The notes under the pieces are model-generated. The model saw nothing but the letters and a program-made list of their open reading frames with translations, did not search any database and had not been told where the DNA came from. Both the position numbers and the translations under genes were made by a program. This document shows, in pieces, positions 1-9,237 of a DNA stretch of 64,000 nt; position 1 is the first letter of the stretch, and every line of letters starts with the position of its first letter. The stretch lies in contig JACJGO010000025.1 in assembly GCA_014163555.1 (NCBI GenBank), positions 46,201 through 110,200 of the forward strand. Reading direction: 5' to 3'. This DNA is from Flavisolibacter longurius (GTDB lineage Bacteria > Bacteroidota > Bacteroidia > Chitinophagales > Chitinophagaceae).

Positions 1-2880
1 CAACTGAAAAAGTCAACCAATGCTTACGAGCGTCCGCAACCCCACGCCTGCTTTATCCTGAGTGTGGAAGACGACCTGGTAGGCGACGGCGGCATCATGG
101 ACCTTTGGGTTCGGGAAGCCCGCATCTTTAAATACGGTTCCGGTGTAGGAACCAACTATAGCAACATCCGGGGCGAAGGCGAAAAACTGAGCGGCGGTGG
201 TACCTCTTCGGGCCTCATGTCTTTCCTGAAGATCGGCGACCGTGCAGCCGGTGCTATCAAAAGTGGTGGTACAACACGTCGTGCCGCCAAAATGGTTTGC
301 CTCGATATCGATCACCCCGAAATTGAGCAGTTTGTTAACTGGAAAGTAGAAGAAGAAAAGAAAGTAGCCGCCCTGATTGAAGCGGGTTATGCTTCCGACT
401 ACGAAGGCGAAGCCTATCGCACCGTAAGTGGACAAAACTCCAACAACTCCGTTCGGATTCCCAATGAGTTTTTTGAAAAGCTGGAGAAAGGCGAAGACTG
501 GGAACTGAAAGCCCGTACCGATGGTCGTGTGATGAAAAAAGTTCCGGCCAAAGAACTGTGGAACCAGATCTCTTACGCCGCCTGGCGCTGTGCCGACCCG
601 GGAACGCAGTACAATACCACCATTAACGAGTGGCATACCTGCCCCGAAGGTGGTGAGATCCGTGCTTCCAACCCTTGCTCGGAGTACATGTTCCTCGACA
701 ATACGGCTTGTAACCTCGCTTCTGCTAACCTGATCAAGTTCTTCAACTTCGAGAACAATACACTGGATGTAGAAGGCTTTGAGTACGTGTGCCGCCTGTG
801 GACAACCGTACTGGAAATTTCTGTACTGATGGCGCAGTTCCCATCGAAAGAAGTGGCACAACTGAGCTACGAGTACCGTACGCTGGGTTTGGGTTATGCC
901 AACCTGGGAACGGTGCTGATGGTAAGCGGTATTCCGTACGACAGCGAAAAGGCAAGAGCCCTTGCTGGTTCTATTACGGCGATTATGACGGGTATTGCTT
1001 ACAAGACGTCTGCAGAAATGGCCGAAGTGCTGGGCGCCTTCCCCCGTTACGAAGAAAACAAGGCCCACATGCTGCGGGTAATGCGCAACCACCGTCTGGC
1101 TGCGTATGATGCCGACAGTTATGAAGGCCTGAGTGTAAAGCCACAAGGCCTGAAAGCACAATATTGCCCCGACTACCTGCTGAAAGCCGCCTGCAAGGCC
1201 TGGGATGATGCAGTGGAACTGGGAGAGAAGTTTGGCTACAGGAATGCGCAGGCAACTGTAATTGCCCCAACCGGCACCATTGGTTTGGTGATGGATTGCG
1301 ATACCACCGGTGTAGAACCTGATTTTGCCCTGGTGAAATTTAAAAAATTGTCTGGTGGCGGTTATTTCAAGATCATCAACCAATCGGTGCCTGTGGCCCT
1401 GAAGAACCTGGGGTATGATGAAAAGCAAACCGACGCAATCATTAAATATGCGGTAGGTGCAGGAACCTTTGCCGGTGCACCGCACATCAACCACCAAACG
1501 CTGAGCGAAAAAGGTTTCATCGCCTCTGAAATTGCCAAGCTGGATAAAGCGGTGGGCAGTGCCTTTGAGATCGGCTTTGTATTTAACGTGTATACCTTGG
1601 GTGAAGAATGCCTGCAGCGCCTTGGCTTCACCCCCGAACAATACTACAACTTTGAGTGGAGCCTGCTGGAAGCACTGGGCTTTACCGACGAGCAGATTGA
1701 AGCTGCCAACGACTATGTCTGCGGAACGATGACGACCGAAGGAGCGCCTTTCCTGAAAGCCGAGCACTACCCGGTGTTTGACTGCGCCAACAAATGTGGT
1801 AAAAAAGGGGAGCGTTACATTCATGCCCATGGCCACATTCGCATGATGGGAGCCGCACAGCCTTTCATTTCCGGTGCCATATCAAAAACCATCAACCTGC
1901 CACACGAAGCAGAAGTGGAAGAAATTGCCGATTCGTATTTACTGAGCTGGCAGTTAGGCCTGAAAGCGTGTGCCCTGTACCGTGATGGTTCTAAGTTGTC
2001 GCAGCCGCTGAGTAACAAGAGCGATAAGAAGAAAAAAGAAGACAAAGCAGATGACAGTACACAGATGACAGAGGAAAACAAAGAGAAAGCACTGTCATCC
2101 GCCATCGGTCATCCATCATCTGACTCCGCCATTGTTGATCTGGGCAAACTGACCATCCAGGAACTGCTGGAAGAAGTGCAAAAACGTGTACAGGCTTCAC
2201 CCGATACGCAACTGAAACGCCAGTTGGCTACCATCGTAGAGCGTCGGTCATTGCCGGCCAAACGCCGTGGCTTTACCCAAAAAGCCAAGATCAACGGGCA
2301 GGCCATCTTTGTTCGCACCGGCGAATACGGTGATGGTACACTGGGTGAGATCTTCATTGACATGGCAAAAGAAGGCGCTACCATGCGTAGTATGCTGAAC
2401 TGTTTTGCCATTGCGGTTTCTGTCGGCCTGCAATACGGTGTGCCGCTGGATGAATACGTGGAGAAATTTGTATTCACCAAGTTCGACCCCGCAGGTTTCG
2501 TAGAGCATCCGAACATTAAATCATCCACCTCTATTATTGACTTTATCTTCCGCCTGTTGGGTTACGAATACCTGAACCGCACAGACTTGGTGCATGTGCT
2601 GGACAAGCCGGAAGTAAGCAACACCGGTGAAGAGGATTGGGACGAGCCGGTAAAACAGCCTGAGTTGTCAAGCGTACGCGTTGTGGCCAGCACACCACAA
2701 AGTGTGAAAGCACAGGCAGCCGCAACACCCAAAAGCAGCAATGCGCTGGATGCCGTGAATGTGGCAGCCCGCAGCATGCAAAGCGATGCGCCGGCCTGTA
2801 ATACCTGCGGACACATTACCGTTAGAAGTGGAACTTGTTACAAGTGTTTGAACTGCGGTAACAGCATGGGTTGCAGCTAA
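1..2880 (+). CDS. nrdJ: Vitamin B12-dependent ribonucleotide reductase, 5' end outside window
   Basis: Class II ribonucleotide reductase: reduces ribonucleotides to deoxyribonucleotides with adenosylcobalamin as radical source, in the cytoplasm. The frame is open from base 1, so the N-terminus (with the first part of the catalytic barrel) lies outside the window; any start within the window is an artefact. Visible hallmarks are the RPQPHACF/GGIMDLWVREAR segment at the left edge, NPCSEYMFLDNTACNL (about 660-720), the APTGTIG loop followed by DCDTTGVEPD (about 1265-1325), and a C-terminal CNTCG...GTCYKCLNCGNSMGCS cysteine cluster (2796-2877) typical of the redox-active/zinc tail of NrdJ. A charged, low-complexity linker near 2020-2110 separates the barrel from the C-terminal module. 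A strong terminator follows. Identification is firm; only the missing start is uncertain. Confidence 0.95.
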   Translation, partial: QLKKSTNAYERPQPHACFILSVEDDLVGDGGIMDLWVREARIFKYGSGVGTNYSNIRGEGEKLSGGGTSSGLMSFLKIGDRAAGAIKSGGTTRRAAKMVCLDIDHPEIEQFVNWKVEEEKKVAALIEAGYASDYEGEAYRTVSGQNSNNSVRIPNEFFEKLEKGEDWELKARTDGRVMKKVPAKELWNQISYAAWRCADPGTQYNTTINEWHTCPEGGEIRASNPCSEYMFLDNTACNLASANLIKFFNFENNTLDVEGFEYVCRLWTTVLEISVLMAQFPSKEVAQLSYEYRTLGLGYANLGTVLMVSGIPYDSEKARALAGSITAIMTGIAYKTSAEMAEVLGAFPRYEENKAHMLRVMRNHRLAAYDADSYEGLSVKPQGLKAQYCPDYLLKAACKAWDDAVELGEKFGYRNAQATVIAPTGTIGLVMDCDTTGVEPDFALVKFKKLSGGGYFKIINQSVPVALKNLGYDEKQTDAIIKYAVGAGTFAGAPHINHQTLSEKGFIASEIAKLDKAVGSAFEIGFVFNVYTLGEECLQRLGFTPEQYYNFEWSLLEALGFTDEQIEAANDYVCGTMTTEGAPFLKAEHYPVFDCANKCGKKGERYIHAHGHIRMMGAAQPFISGAISKTINLPHEAEVEEIADSYLLSWQLGLKACALYRDGSKLSQPLSNKSDKKKKEDKADDSTQMTEENKEKALSSAIGHPSSDSAIVDLGKLTIQELLEEVQKRVQASPDTQLKRQLATIVERRSLPAKRRGFTQKAKINGQAIFVRTGEYGDGTLGEIFIDMAKEGATMRSMLNCFAIAVSVGLQYGVPLDEYVEKFVFTKFDPAGFVEHPNIKSSTSIIDFIFRLLGYEYLNRTDLVHVLDKPEVSNTGEEDWDEPVKQPELSSVRVVASTPQSVKAQAAATPKSSNALDAVNVAARSMQSDAPACNTCGHITVRSGTCYKCLNCGNSMGCS

Positions 2881-2971
2881 GATTACATAAGGCTGGCAGG
2901 TAGCACAAACCTGTCAGCTACTTCAAATAACTATGGACGGTAAAACCAACCTATGTTCCTGAACCAACAAG

Positions 2972-3000
2972 AAATCCCGCCACTCAGCGGGATTTTCTTT
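2972..3000 (+). terminator. Rho-independent terminator after nrdJ
   Basis: A perfect 9-bp stem (AAATCCCGC at 2972-2980 with GCGGGATTT at 2987-2995) with a 6-base loop, followed by a T-rich tract. It lies between the nrdJ stop and the 3' end of the convergent propeller gene, so it may serve both strands, though the T-tract is better on the plus strand. Confidence 0.85.
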
Positions 3001-3023
3001 TTATAAATTCACCAGGAGTAGCT

Positions 3024-4157
3024 TTATTTACTCAGTGTCACTTTTACAATTTCGCCACCACCGGGAGGCATACCAAAGCCCCAGTTGGAAACATAAAGAT
3101 TGCCATCAGGACCCATCGTCATGCCCGTAGGCAGGTTAAGCCCGGAAACAATCACTTCTTTACTGCCATTGGGTTCTACTTTCACAATGCGACCCGTGCC
3201 GGGTGTAGGGAAAGGCGCACCGCTGGTCATCTCGAGTACGTACATGCGTGACTGCTGGTCGATCACAAGACCGAGAATGGCAGAAAAGCCTGTGGCGATG
3301 GTTTGTATCTTACCCGCAGGGTTCACTTTGTAAATGGCTGATTGCGGCTGAATGGGAAAGGTACCCAGGTTGCCAAAATAAAAATTCCCTTTATAAGCCA
3401 GCGCTGTGGGTACAATATGCCCCTCTGTGGCCGATATGTCGGCTACTTCTGAAATTTGTCCATCCAGGCCTACTTCTACCAATACACCCTGGTTGGGCTC
3501 AACGGCATAAAACGATTTGCCTTTGGTGACCATGCTGTACCAAACGCCTTCCGGCTCAAAATCATCGGCCGGGTTTTCGGCCGGGTTGGCCAGTAACCAG
3601 GCGCCCAAATCGGCAATCAGCGTAGGTGTCCCGTCCGGGTTTATGCGAAAAATACCGTTAGGCATACTCGTTACCCCATGCGAACAGCCTGCACCGGCCA
3701 TCAGCACATAAAGTGTATTGCCCATAAAGGCAACGTCGGAAGGTCCCATGATACTTGGATTTGGCCCGGCGTCCTGGCTGGATGCCAGTTGGTTTGTGAC
3801 TACTGTGCGCTGACCACCCATACTGATTTTGGATACACCGCCACCGGTAGGGCTTCCCGTAAAGGGACCCAGCGGCAGGCCAACCTGTATATCCGGGCAG
3901 ATGCCTGCTGTGGACATGTTCCCGCCGGTGCCGGCTTCGGCAACATACAGGTAACCATCGGGGCCAAATTTCAGCCCGCGGGGATTGTTCAAGCCTTTGT
4001 ACAGAACCGTAACGGAGGCCTGAACCGGTTTCTTTTTGGCAGTCGATAGTTCGTTTTCTGTTGCCTGACTGGCGTCAGGGGCTGCGTCTTTTTTACAGGC
4101 AACAAAGGCAAGGCTGCAAGAGGCGATTAGCGAAAGTGAAAAGAGGATCTTTTTCAT
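3024..4157 (-). CDS. ScyD/ScyE-like beta-propeller lipoprotein
   Basis: Predicted secreted lipoprotein of 377 aa. The N-terminus is a signal peptide with lipobox ending in Cys21 (AFVAC-KK), and the rest is a repetitive propeller: GLNNPRGLKFGPDGYLYVAEAG, GPSDVAFMGNTLYVL, VIDQQSRMYVLEM, LPTGMTMGPDGNLYVSNWG. This repeat pattern is that of the ScyD/ScyE family (NHL/SMP-30-like propellers; first named from a cyanobacterial scytonemin cluster, but widespread). Function in Bacteroidota is unknown; a sugar-lactonase or binding role is possible. It stands alone, convergent with nrdJ, with 250 bp of gene-free DNA upstream. Confidence 0.8.
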   Translation of the reverse strand: MKKILFSLSLIASCSLAFVACKKDAAPDASQATENELSTAKKKPVQASVTVLYKGLNNPRGLKFGPDGYLYVAEAGTGGNMSTAGICPDIQVGLPLGPFTGSPTGGGVSKISMGGQRTVVTNQLASSQDAGPNPSIMGPSDVAFMGNTLYVLMAGAGCSHGVTSMPNGIFRINPDGTPTLIADLGAWLLANPAENPADDFEPEGVWYSMVTKGKSFYAVEPNQGVLVEVGLDGQISEVADISATEGHIVPTALAYKGNFYFGNLGTFPIQPQSAIYKVNPAGKIQTIATGFSAILGLVIDQQSRMYVLEMTSGAPFPTPGTGRIVKVEPNGSKEVIVSGLNLPTGMTMGPDGNLYVSNWGFGMPPGGGEIVKVTLSK

Positions 4158-4407
4158 TTCATGCTCCTTTTGTTTAAAAACCGTTTAAAAATAGTGGGGC
4201 TTTTCAGTGGCTATAGCAACAGTAAGAAAGCAGGATTCATGGAGTGGTGAAATGACGTTTCTAAAAAGGCGCGGCCGGCTTCATGGAATATGGAAAGGAT
4301 TGCGTAGTAAAGTAAGAAACATTGTTGTCAAATGAGAAAAATACTTCAGGTGAGGTTTTGTTTCCACTTTAACCTTTCGCTTTTAAGGGATGCCGTAGTT
4401 TTCCTTC

Positions 4408-4962
4408 ATGAAACCCTTGTTGCTTTCATGCCTGCTGTTCTTTTTGCAGGAGCTTCCCGCCCAAAGCCTTGATTACATCAGCGTTCGGAAACAAAACGGG
4501 CGGGCACTTAAAAATTTTTATGCCGGTTCCGACATTCTATTGCAGCAAACCAACGGCGCCTACCTGCAAGGCCCTGTCAAAGCTATTCGTAACGACAGCA
4601 TTTATGTAACGGTGTACGATATACGGTATTATCCCACCCAGTTTGGCACGTATGTAAGAGATACGATTAGCACCACGCATGTAGGCATCCGCCACCAGGA
4701 AATTCAGCGTATTTTTCTCAATCCGCGCAGAGGGTTTTTCAAACGCCTGGGCGGACCCCTGCTCATGATTGGCGGAGGCGGTTACATTGTACTCAATGTC
4801 ATCAACGGGTTGGCTTATGATGGATCCGTCACCGACAGCAAAAATCTGCGTAAACTGGGTACGGCTGCCGGGGCCTTCGGAATTGGTTTTTTGCTGACCA
4901 AGGTTTTTGCAACCGATGGTTTTAGCGGACCAAAACACCAAATTGTTTATGTAGATCTGTAG
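4408..4962 (+). CDS. Conserved hypothetical secreted/membrane protein
   Basis: 184 aa, family not recognised. It has a signal peptide (hydrophobic run at residues 3-16 ending near AQS), then a beta-rich region of about 100 residues (GRALKNFYAGSDILLQQTNG, VKAIRNDSIYVTVYDIRYYP) that resembles small domains converting a stored quantity into a display or property. Two glycine-rich hydrophobic segments follow (about 114-135 and 148-165) and could be membrane helices. It is monocistronic. A cell-envelope location is inferred; no function can be assigned. Start chosen because it gives the signal peptide directly. Confidence 0.6.
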   Translation: MKPLLLSCLLFFLQELPAQSLDYISVRKQNGRALKNFYAGSDILLQQTNGAYLQGPVKAIRNDSIYVTVYDIRYYPTQFGTYVRDTISTTHVGIRHQEIQRIFLNPRRGFFKRLGGPLLMIGGGGYIVLNVINGLAYDGSVTDSKNLRKLGTAAGAFGIGFLLTKVFATDGFSGPKHQIVYVDL

Positions 4963-5307
4963 CGGAGGATTGTCTTTTTTATTGGGCCCAGTTTACTGTT
5001 CATGCATAAAAACCACCGGTTCATGAATTGGTTTTTACGCCTGATGAAAATGGAAGTCCATTTTTTTCCGGAACATCTTCATCTTTGTTTTATCACCACA
5101 ACCCATAAGAAGCCAACCGTATTCTCTTGTTCTATGTAGGTATGAAATGCACAACTTGTGCACCCGGTGCGATGAAAATGTCTGCAGGCTTGTAGAACCA
5201 GCCATGCGGGTTTCGTTTCACACAGAGCAGGAATTGGTTGTTGTGAGCTTCAACCAGTAAGTTTTTGTAAAGAAAAATCCCGCTCTTTAGCGGGATTTTC
5301 TTTTTCG
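4963..5307. other. Gene-free stretch with terminator
   Basis: No convincing gene. A cysteine-containing 37-codon open frame (5147-5260, plus strand) is present but is too short and without recognisable ribosome binding to be called. The right end is occupied by the terminator at 5274-5299. Confidence 0.5.
5274..5299. terminator. Bidirectional intrinsic terminator
   Basis: An 11-bp perfect stem (AAAATCCCGCT, 5274-5284, with AGCGGGATTTT, 5289-5299) and a CTTT loop, with T-runs on both strands. On the minus strand it ends the small-protein/TPR cluster at 5308-9223. Its core is the same AAATCCCGC/GCGGGATTT as the terminator after nrdJ. Confidence 0.8.
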
Positions 5308-5529
5308 TTAAAAGCCCAGTTTACCACCAATATCTCCCATAAAATTATTGGCGCCGCCAGCATCATTGCCCTGCTGGTTTCCGGTAGTGCCCAACACACT
5401 ATCAATCTGGCCGCCCACCATTGGGTATTTTTGTTTTACAAAATTGGCCACTACACCCAGTACCTGTTGCGCCTTGTCGGCCGGTATGCCTGTTTTTTCA
5501 ACAATTTGATTTACCAGTTCCTGTACCAT
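5308..5529 (-). CDS. Small helical protein, paralogue of the one at 9041-9223
   Basis: 73 aa. Two predicted amphipathic helices (LVNQIVEKTG and KAQQVLGVVANFVKQKYP) followed by a Gly/Asn-rich tail ending GGKLGF. The segment AQQVL...FV..KYPM..G...SV matches the 60-aa protein at 9041-9223, so the two are paralogues placed at opposite ends of one minus-strand gene cluster. No signal peptide, so probably cytoplasmic. The family is common in Bacteroidota as an uncharacterised small protein; no function is known to me. It lies 57 bp downstream of the TPR-like gene and just before a terminator, consistent with being the last cistron. Confidence 0.6.
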   Translation of the reverse strand: MVQELVNQIVEKTGIPADKAQQVLGVVANFVKQKYPMVGGQIDSVLGTTGNQQGNDAGGANNFMGDIGGKLGF

Positions 5530-5586
5530 AAAATTTCGTTTGTTCTAAGGTACAAAAGAAACCCGCTTTTTCTTCTTCTGTCCTCT

Positions 5587-8037
5587 TTACCGGCCCCGGC
5601 CGGACGCCTGTTCTTTCTTTACAAAATCCCGCAGGTAACTGCAACGGTTATACGTATACTGGTAGAATTTGGTGTTGCCGAAGCTTTTTTTAAACGCCGC
5701 AAACAGCGGATTGTTTTGAAAACGCTGCTGCGCTTCCGTTTCTGCTTTTTCATAGGCTTCATATGTGGGATAGTCGCCATAGGATGGAAACACCACCTGC
5801 CGTTGCGCACATTTGGCGACCATAAACAAGCAAGCAGCTTTGAACTCTTTGTTAGAGGCGGCTTCATAGGCTTTCTGGTACCAGGCTTTTGCCGTATGAA
5901 CACCGTAGTACTCTTTCTGCCAGGGCAGTGGGTAGTTACCATTATTCCAGTCGCCACCGCTGCGATAAAAAGCCACCGCCTGCCAACTATTGCCATAATA
6001 ACTCATGTTGTATAACGCCGATGCATACTGGTAATAAAGCCGGGATGGGTCAGTTCCTTTTGTTACGGCTTTGATCTTATTTTGCAGCTCCAGCAGTTTT
6101 TTGGCCAGCGTCAGCTTTGTGTATAGCACCGGTACCGATTTATTGAACCGCTGCCAGTCGTTCAGGTAATCGAAAAACGGATCCATATTAATGGTGTAAG
6201 TTTTGTCGGTTTTATAATTGTAACGTTCTTCTGTCAGGGGTTGTGCTTTGCCGGCCTTGCTTAGCCATTCAATGGCCTTTGTATAATCACGATCACGCAG
6301 GTGCGAGGTACCGATCACATCGATCACGTCATCCTGCCGAATGGAAGCAAGCCGCACCAGGAATTTTTCTGTTGCCGTTTTGGGAGCTGTCATCAGGGTA
6401 TACAACTGCAACAGGCTTTCCGTGCTCATTTCATCCCTTGCATACCAAATGGCGGTAGGAGAAGAATAGTTGTAATCATTGCTTCTTCTCTTTACCAGGA
6501 AGATTAGGTCAGACAGTCCATAGGCCAATGCGGCTCTTGCCGTGTCGCCCTGTTGTTCGTACCGCTGCGCCAGCACCTGCGAAAAAAAGTTGCGGCAGAA
6601 GATCTCGTATTCCCGGTCTTCCCTGGCTTTTTGCACCAGCCATTGAAAGGAGGGAAGCAATTGCGCTTCCCGCTCTTTCGTGATGATTTTGTCTTCGTTG
6701 GCAGCTACCAGCAGGGTAACCAATTGCAACTGTGTTTTTATTTTTTCATTGCCGGCGGCTGCGTTGGCAAGAATGGCCCTGGCACCGGTATAATCCTTTG
6801 CCATAAAACGCAGGTAGGCGGCACCGGCCGCATATAAGCCTTGTTGTTTTACGGCTTTATCCTGCGCCAGTTTTTCAAAAAACAGGGCTGTTTTTTTCAC
6901 CTGTGCCAATCCCGCTGCACGGCTTTGCGTGGCCGTACTGTCGTCACGAAAGGTATAGGAAACATAAAGTTGCTTGCCGCCTTTTTCCGCTGATAACTGT
7001 GGTGTGAAGTACTGTTCTTCCAGCTTATGAATTTCCCGGGTGGCAAGCAAAGAGAGCAAAGGTGATGAAGGCTGGAGTGAATACACCGCTTCCAAAATAG
7101 GCAGCTGGTAATCGGTGCCGTGCATGCCAAACATTGCCATCATGGTGGCTTTCTCCTCAGTGGTTTTGCACTGCGCAGTATAGGAGCCAACCAGGTCCTG
7201 GTTACAAAAATCGCTGGCCCATAAAAAGCCGGTGTAAGCCATTTTTTTATTCCGGTCAGAAAGCGTGAATGCTTTGCTATAGGCATAAGCGGCTTCTTTT
7301 AAGTTACCTGTTCGAAACAAGCTGCCGGCTTTATACGAAAGAGCAAGGTTGATAACGGTGGAAGATGAGTTGCCGGAAAAGTACTCGTCGTACCAGAGAA
7401 TACAGTCTGCATGGCGATTATTGTAAAACGCCAACTTGCAACGCTGAAAAGCCCATTTGTCTTTCAGGAACGGATCCTCAGCTTTTGCATAGGCTTCATT
7501 TGCTTCGGCAATAAAACGGTTGATCTGTAAACTGTCTTTTGGTGTTGCTTCCCATTCGGCAGGATTGCTGATCGCTGCTGTCCTTTTTACAAATTGCAGG
7601 TACCGGACGGCATCGCTTTTTTTGGTATTGGTAAAATGCTGCGCCACAGTGTTCCGCTGCCAGCGTTGCGGCAGGGCTTTGCCGGTGCGGATGCTTTCGG
7701 CCATTGCCTTTAGGTCTTCTTCTTTGGAAAAATAAACCAGTTGAATGGCATCGTCCAGGGAAGAAGACTTGCCATACACCTTCCACTCATTTGCAATCGC
7801 CGGATCAACGCCTGCCAGCGAATCATCCGGTTCACTCCACCAATTGTCCTCATCATAAAACTTGAGCAGCGAGGTGTAATAAAACGGCTCGTATTCGGGA
7901 CCAGCGCCGGCACTGTTGCTGAAGAACGACGTAAAATAATCGTGCGGGTCTTCCGTGGGGCCGCAGGTAATGCCATTGCCGGGAAACAGCGTGGCGGCGG
8001 CACTAGTGCAGGCTATGATAAAGGTCTTCCAGTTCAT
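5587..8037 (-). CDS. Large TPR-like secreted protein of unknown function
   Basis: About 816 aa from the chosen start; an open frame extends 11 codons upstream, but MNWKTFIIACTSAAATLFPG at 8037 gives a clean signal peptide. The mature protein is alpha-helical with TPR-like segments (for example ADCILWYDEYF, LALSYKAGSLFRTGNLKEAAYAYSKAF at about 220-260; AAGAAYLRFMAKDYTGARAILANAA at about 395-430; later HLRDRDYTKAIEWLSKAG). Many Trp/Tyr residues and a C-terminal NTKFYQYTYNRCSYLRDF motif suggest a folded extracytoplasmic scaffold. Its start overlaps the stop of the upstream lipoprotein by 35 bp, so the two are translationally linked. Role unknown; co-conservation with the lipoprotein would suggest a two-part envelope complex. 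Confidence 0.7.
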   Translation of the reverse strand: MNWKTFIIACTSAAATLFPGNGITCGPTEDPHDYFTSFFSNSAGAGPEYEPFYYTSLLKFYDEDNWWSEPDDSLAGVDPAIANEWKVYGKSSSLDDAIQLVYFSKEEDLKAMAESIRTGKALPQRWQRNTVAQHFTNTKKSDAVRYLQFVKRTAAISNPAEWEATPKDSLQINRFIAEANEAYAKAEDPFLKDKWAFQRCKLAFYNNRHADCILWYDEYFSGNSSSTVINLALSYKAGSLFRTGNLKEAAYAYSKAFTLSDRNKKMAYTGFLWASDFCNQDLVGSYTAQCKTTEEKATMMAMFGMHGTDYQLPILEAVYSLQPSSPLLSLLATREIHKLEEQYFTPQLSAEKGGKQLYVSYTFRDDSTATQSRAAGLAQVKKTALFFEKLAQDKAVKQQGLYAAGAAYLRFMAKDYTGARAILANAAAGNEKIKTQLQLVTLLVAANEDKIITKEREAQLLPSFQWLVQKAREDREYEIFCRNFFSQVLAQRYEQQGDTARAALAYGLSDLIFLVKRRSNDYNYSSPTAIWYARDEMSTESLLQLYTLMTAPKTATEKFLVRLASIRQDDVIDVIGTSHLRDRDYTKAIEWLSKAGKAQPLTEERYNYKTDKTYTINMDPFFDYLNDWQRFNKSVPVLYTKLTLAKKLLELQNKIKAVTKGTDPSRLYYQYASALYNMSYYGNSWQAVAFYRSGGDWNNGNYPLPWQKEYYGVHTAKAWYQKAYEAASNKEFKAACLFMVAKCAQRQVVFPSYGDYPTYEAYEKAETEAQQRFQNNPLFAAFKKSFGNTKFYQYTYNRCSYLRDFVKKEQASGRGR

Positions 8038-9034
8038 GCAGTGTGTAATTGGTGATGGTGTTGCGATCAAGGTGGTATAAAATTACCGAACGTTTTTCCG
8101 GTTTCAGTTTATCGGTAAGCTGCTCAGCACATTTTTTCACAACGGACGCCTCGCTCTTTTCATGGCGCAACCATTGTCCTTTTTTGAAAGCATAACCGTT
8201 GATCGTGGTATCCTGTGTAAACAGGATACGCTCTTGTTTTGCCAGTGCTGCCGGCGGCGAAAAATCCCTGACCAGGCCTTTATATCGATCGCCTTCAAAA
8301 AGCACATACCAATCAAAAATGGGCAGGGCAATATCCAGCGGAAGAGAATAGCTGTCAAGATCGCGGATGTACTTTTTTAGTTCCGCTTCTTCAATGATGG
8401 AATTTTTTGTTTGCGGGTGTCGCAGATTGCCCATGTTGTAACACATCAGCAAGCCACGGTCGGCCGGTGGTATGCCGTTTTGGCTACGGAACTTTACCTG
8501 GTGCAGGCGGATGGTAACCGAGAGTGTTTTGTCCTGAAAGAAGGCCTGCTTTTTCAACGCATCTAACAGGAAGAAGTACGCCTCTTTTGTTTTGGCTGTC
8601 CAGTCGCAATCAATTTGCACTTCGTTGGCAACAGAAAGTTTGTTGTTGGTGGCGATGGAAGAAAGCAGATTGCCAATATTGACAGCCAGTGATTCCAGTT
8701 GTTGCGGCGAGGCTTTTTGCAGCGGTTCCTGTGTAAGAAAAACAACGGGTGTGATAACGATGCTATCGGGTGGAGCCTGTTTAAAAATGCTTTTGGCAAC
8801 CGGTTGTGGCGCACTCTTTTCCCCATTCCATTCAACATCAAAAAATTTTACATTAAGCTGCCGGATAGATAATTGACGGAGTGTTTCTTTTTCTTTTGGT
8901 GAGAGATGAAAAGCCGTCTTCCAGTAATAAAAAGAACGCTGCACGGTTACCGCTTCTTTTTTGTTGCAGGCGCAAAGCAAAAAAAGAAAGACGAAAACAG
9001 TGCAGCGTTCAAAAAAACGAAATGGGTTTACCAA
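8003..9034 (-). CDS. Lipoprotein with TIM-barrel-like domain, unknown function
   Basis: 343 aa. Hydrophobic N-terminus with lipobox (LLCAC-NKK, Cys23). The body reads like a glycosidase-type barrel of the DUF3142 kind: RQLNVKFFDVEW near the start, EVQIDCDWTAKTKEAYFFLL (about 140-160), LSVTIRLHQVKF, DRGLLMCYNMGN, then LPLDIALPIFDWYVLF. The resemblance to DUF3142 is from memory of the pattern, not a search. It lies 6 bp after the small helical gene and overlaps the TPR-like gene, so it is the middle of a tight operon. Probably anchored in the outer or inner membrane. Enzymatic activity is not demonstrated by any motif I can name. Confidence 0.65.
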   Translation of the reverse strand: MVNPFRFFERCTVFVFLFLLCACNKKEAVTVQRSFYYWKTAFHLSPKEKETLRQLSIRQLNVKFFDVEWNGEKSAPQPVAKSIFKQAPPDSIVITPVVFLTQEPLQKASPQQLESLAVNIGNLLSSIATNNKLSVANEVQIDCDWTAKTKEAYFFLLDALKKQAFFQDKTLSVTIRLHQVKFRSQNGIPPADRGLLMCYNMGNLRHPQTKNSIIEEAELKKYIRDLDSYSLPLDIALPIFDWYVLFEGDRYKGLVRDFSPPAALAKQERILFTQDTTINGYAFKKGQWLRHEKSEASVVKKCAEQLTDKLKPEKRSVILYHLDRNTITNYTLHELEDLYHSLH

Positions 9035-9040
9035 CGATGG

Positions 9041-9223
9041 CTATTTGCCGCCAAACATACTGTTTACGGCGCCAGACAGCATGGGATATTTTTCCAGCAC
9101 AAAACGTTTGATGCTTTCCAATACCTGTTGCGCCTGTTCGTCGCTCAGGTTGGCGTCTGCTTTCAGCCGCTCAGTCAGTTCACTTACCTGTCCTTGTACA
9201 TTGTCTTTGTTCAGTCCAAACAT
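9041..9223 (-). CDS. Small helical protein, paralogue of the one at 5308-5529
   Basis: 60 aa, predicted helical, no signal peptide. The motif AQQVLESIKRFVLEKYPMLSG aligns with the 73-aa protein at 5308-5529. It is the first cistron of the cluster and ends 6 bp before the lipoprotein start. The short C-terminus SMFGGK parallels the GGKLGF tail of its paralogue. Function unknown; the position at both ends of the same operon suggests a duplicated accessory or regulatory role, which is inference. Confidence 0.55.
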   Translation of the reverse strand: MFGLNKDNVQGQVSELTERLKADANLSDEQAQQVLESIKRFVLEKYPMLSGAVNSMFGGK

Positions 9224-9237
9224 GGGGATTAATTTGA

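Noticed and set aside
13..1836. 607-codon open frame on the minus strand opposite nrdJ
   Set aside because: Shadow of a highly conserved gene; no domain, no start signals, composition dictated by the plus-strand codons.
5147..5260. 37-codon frame with a CTRC motif
   Set aside because: Too short, no clear ribosome-binding site, no family recognised.
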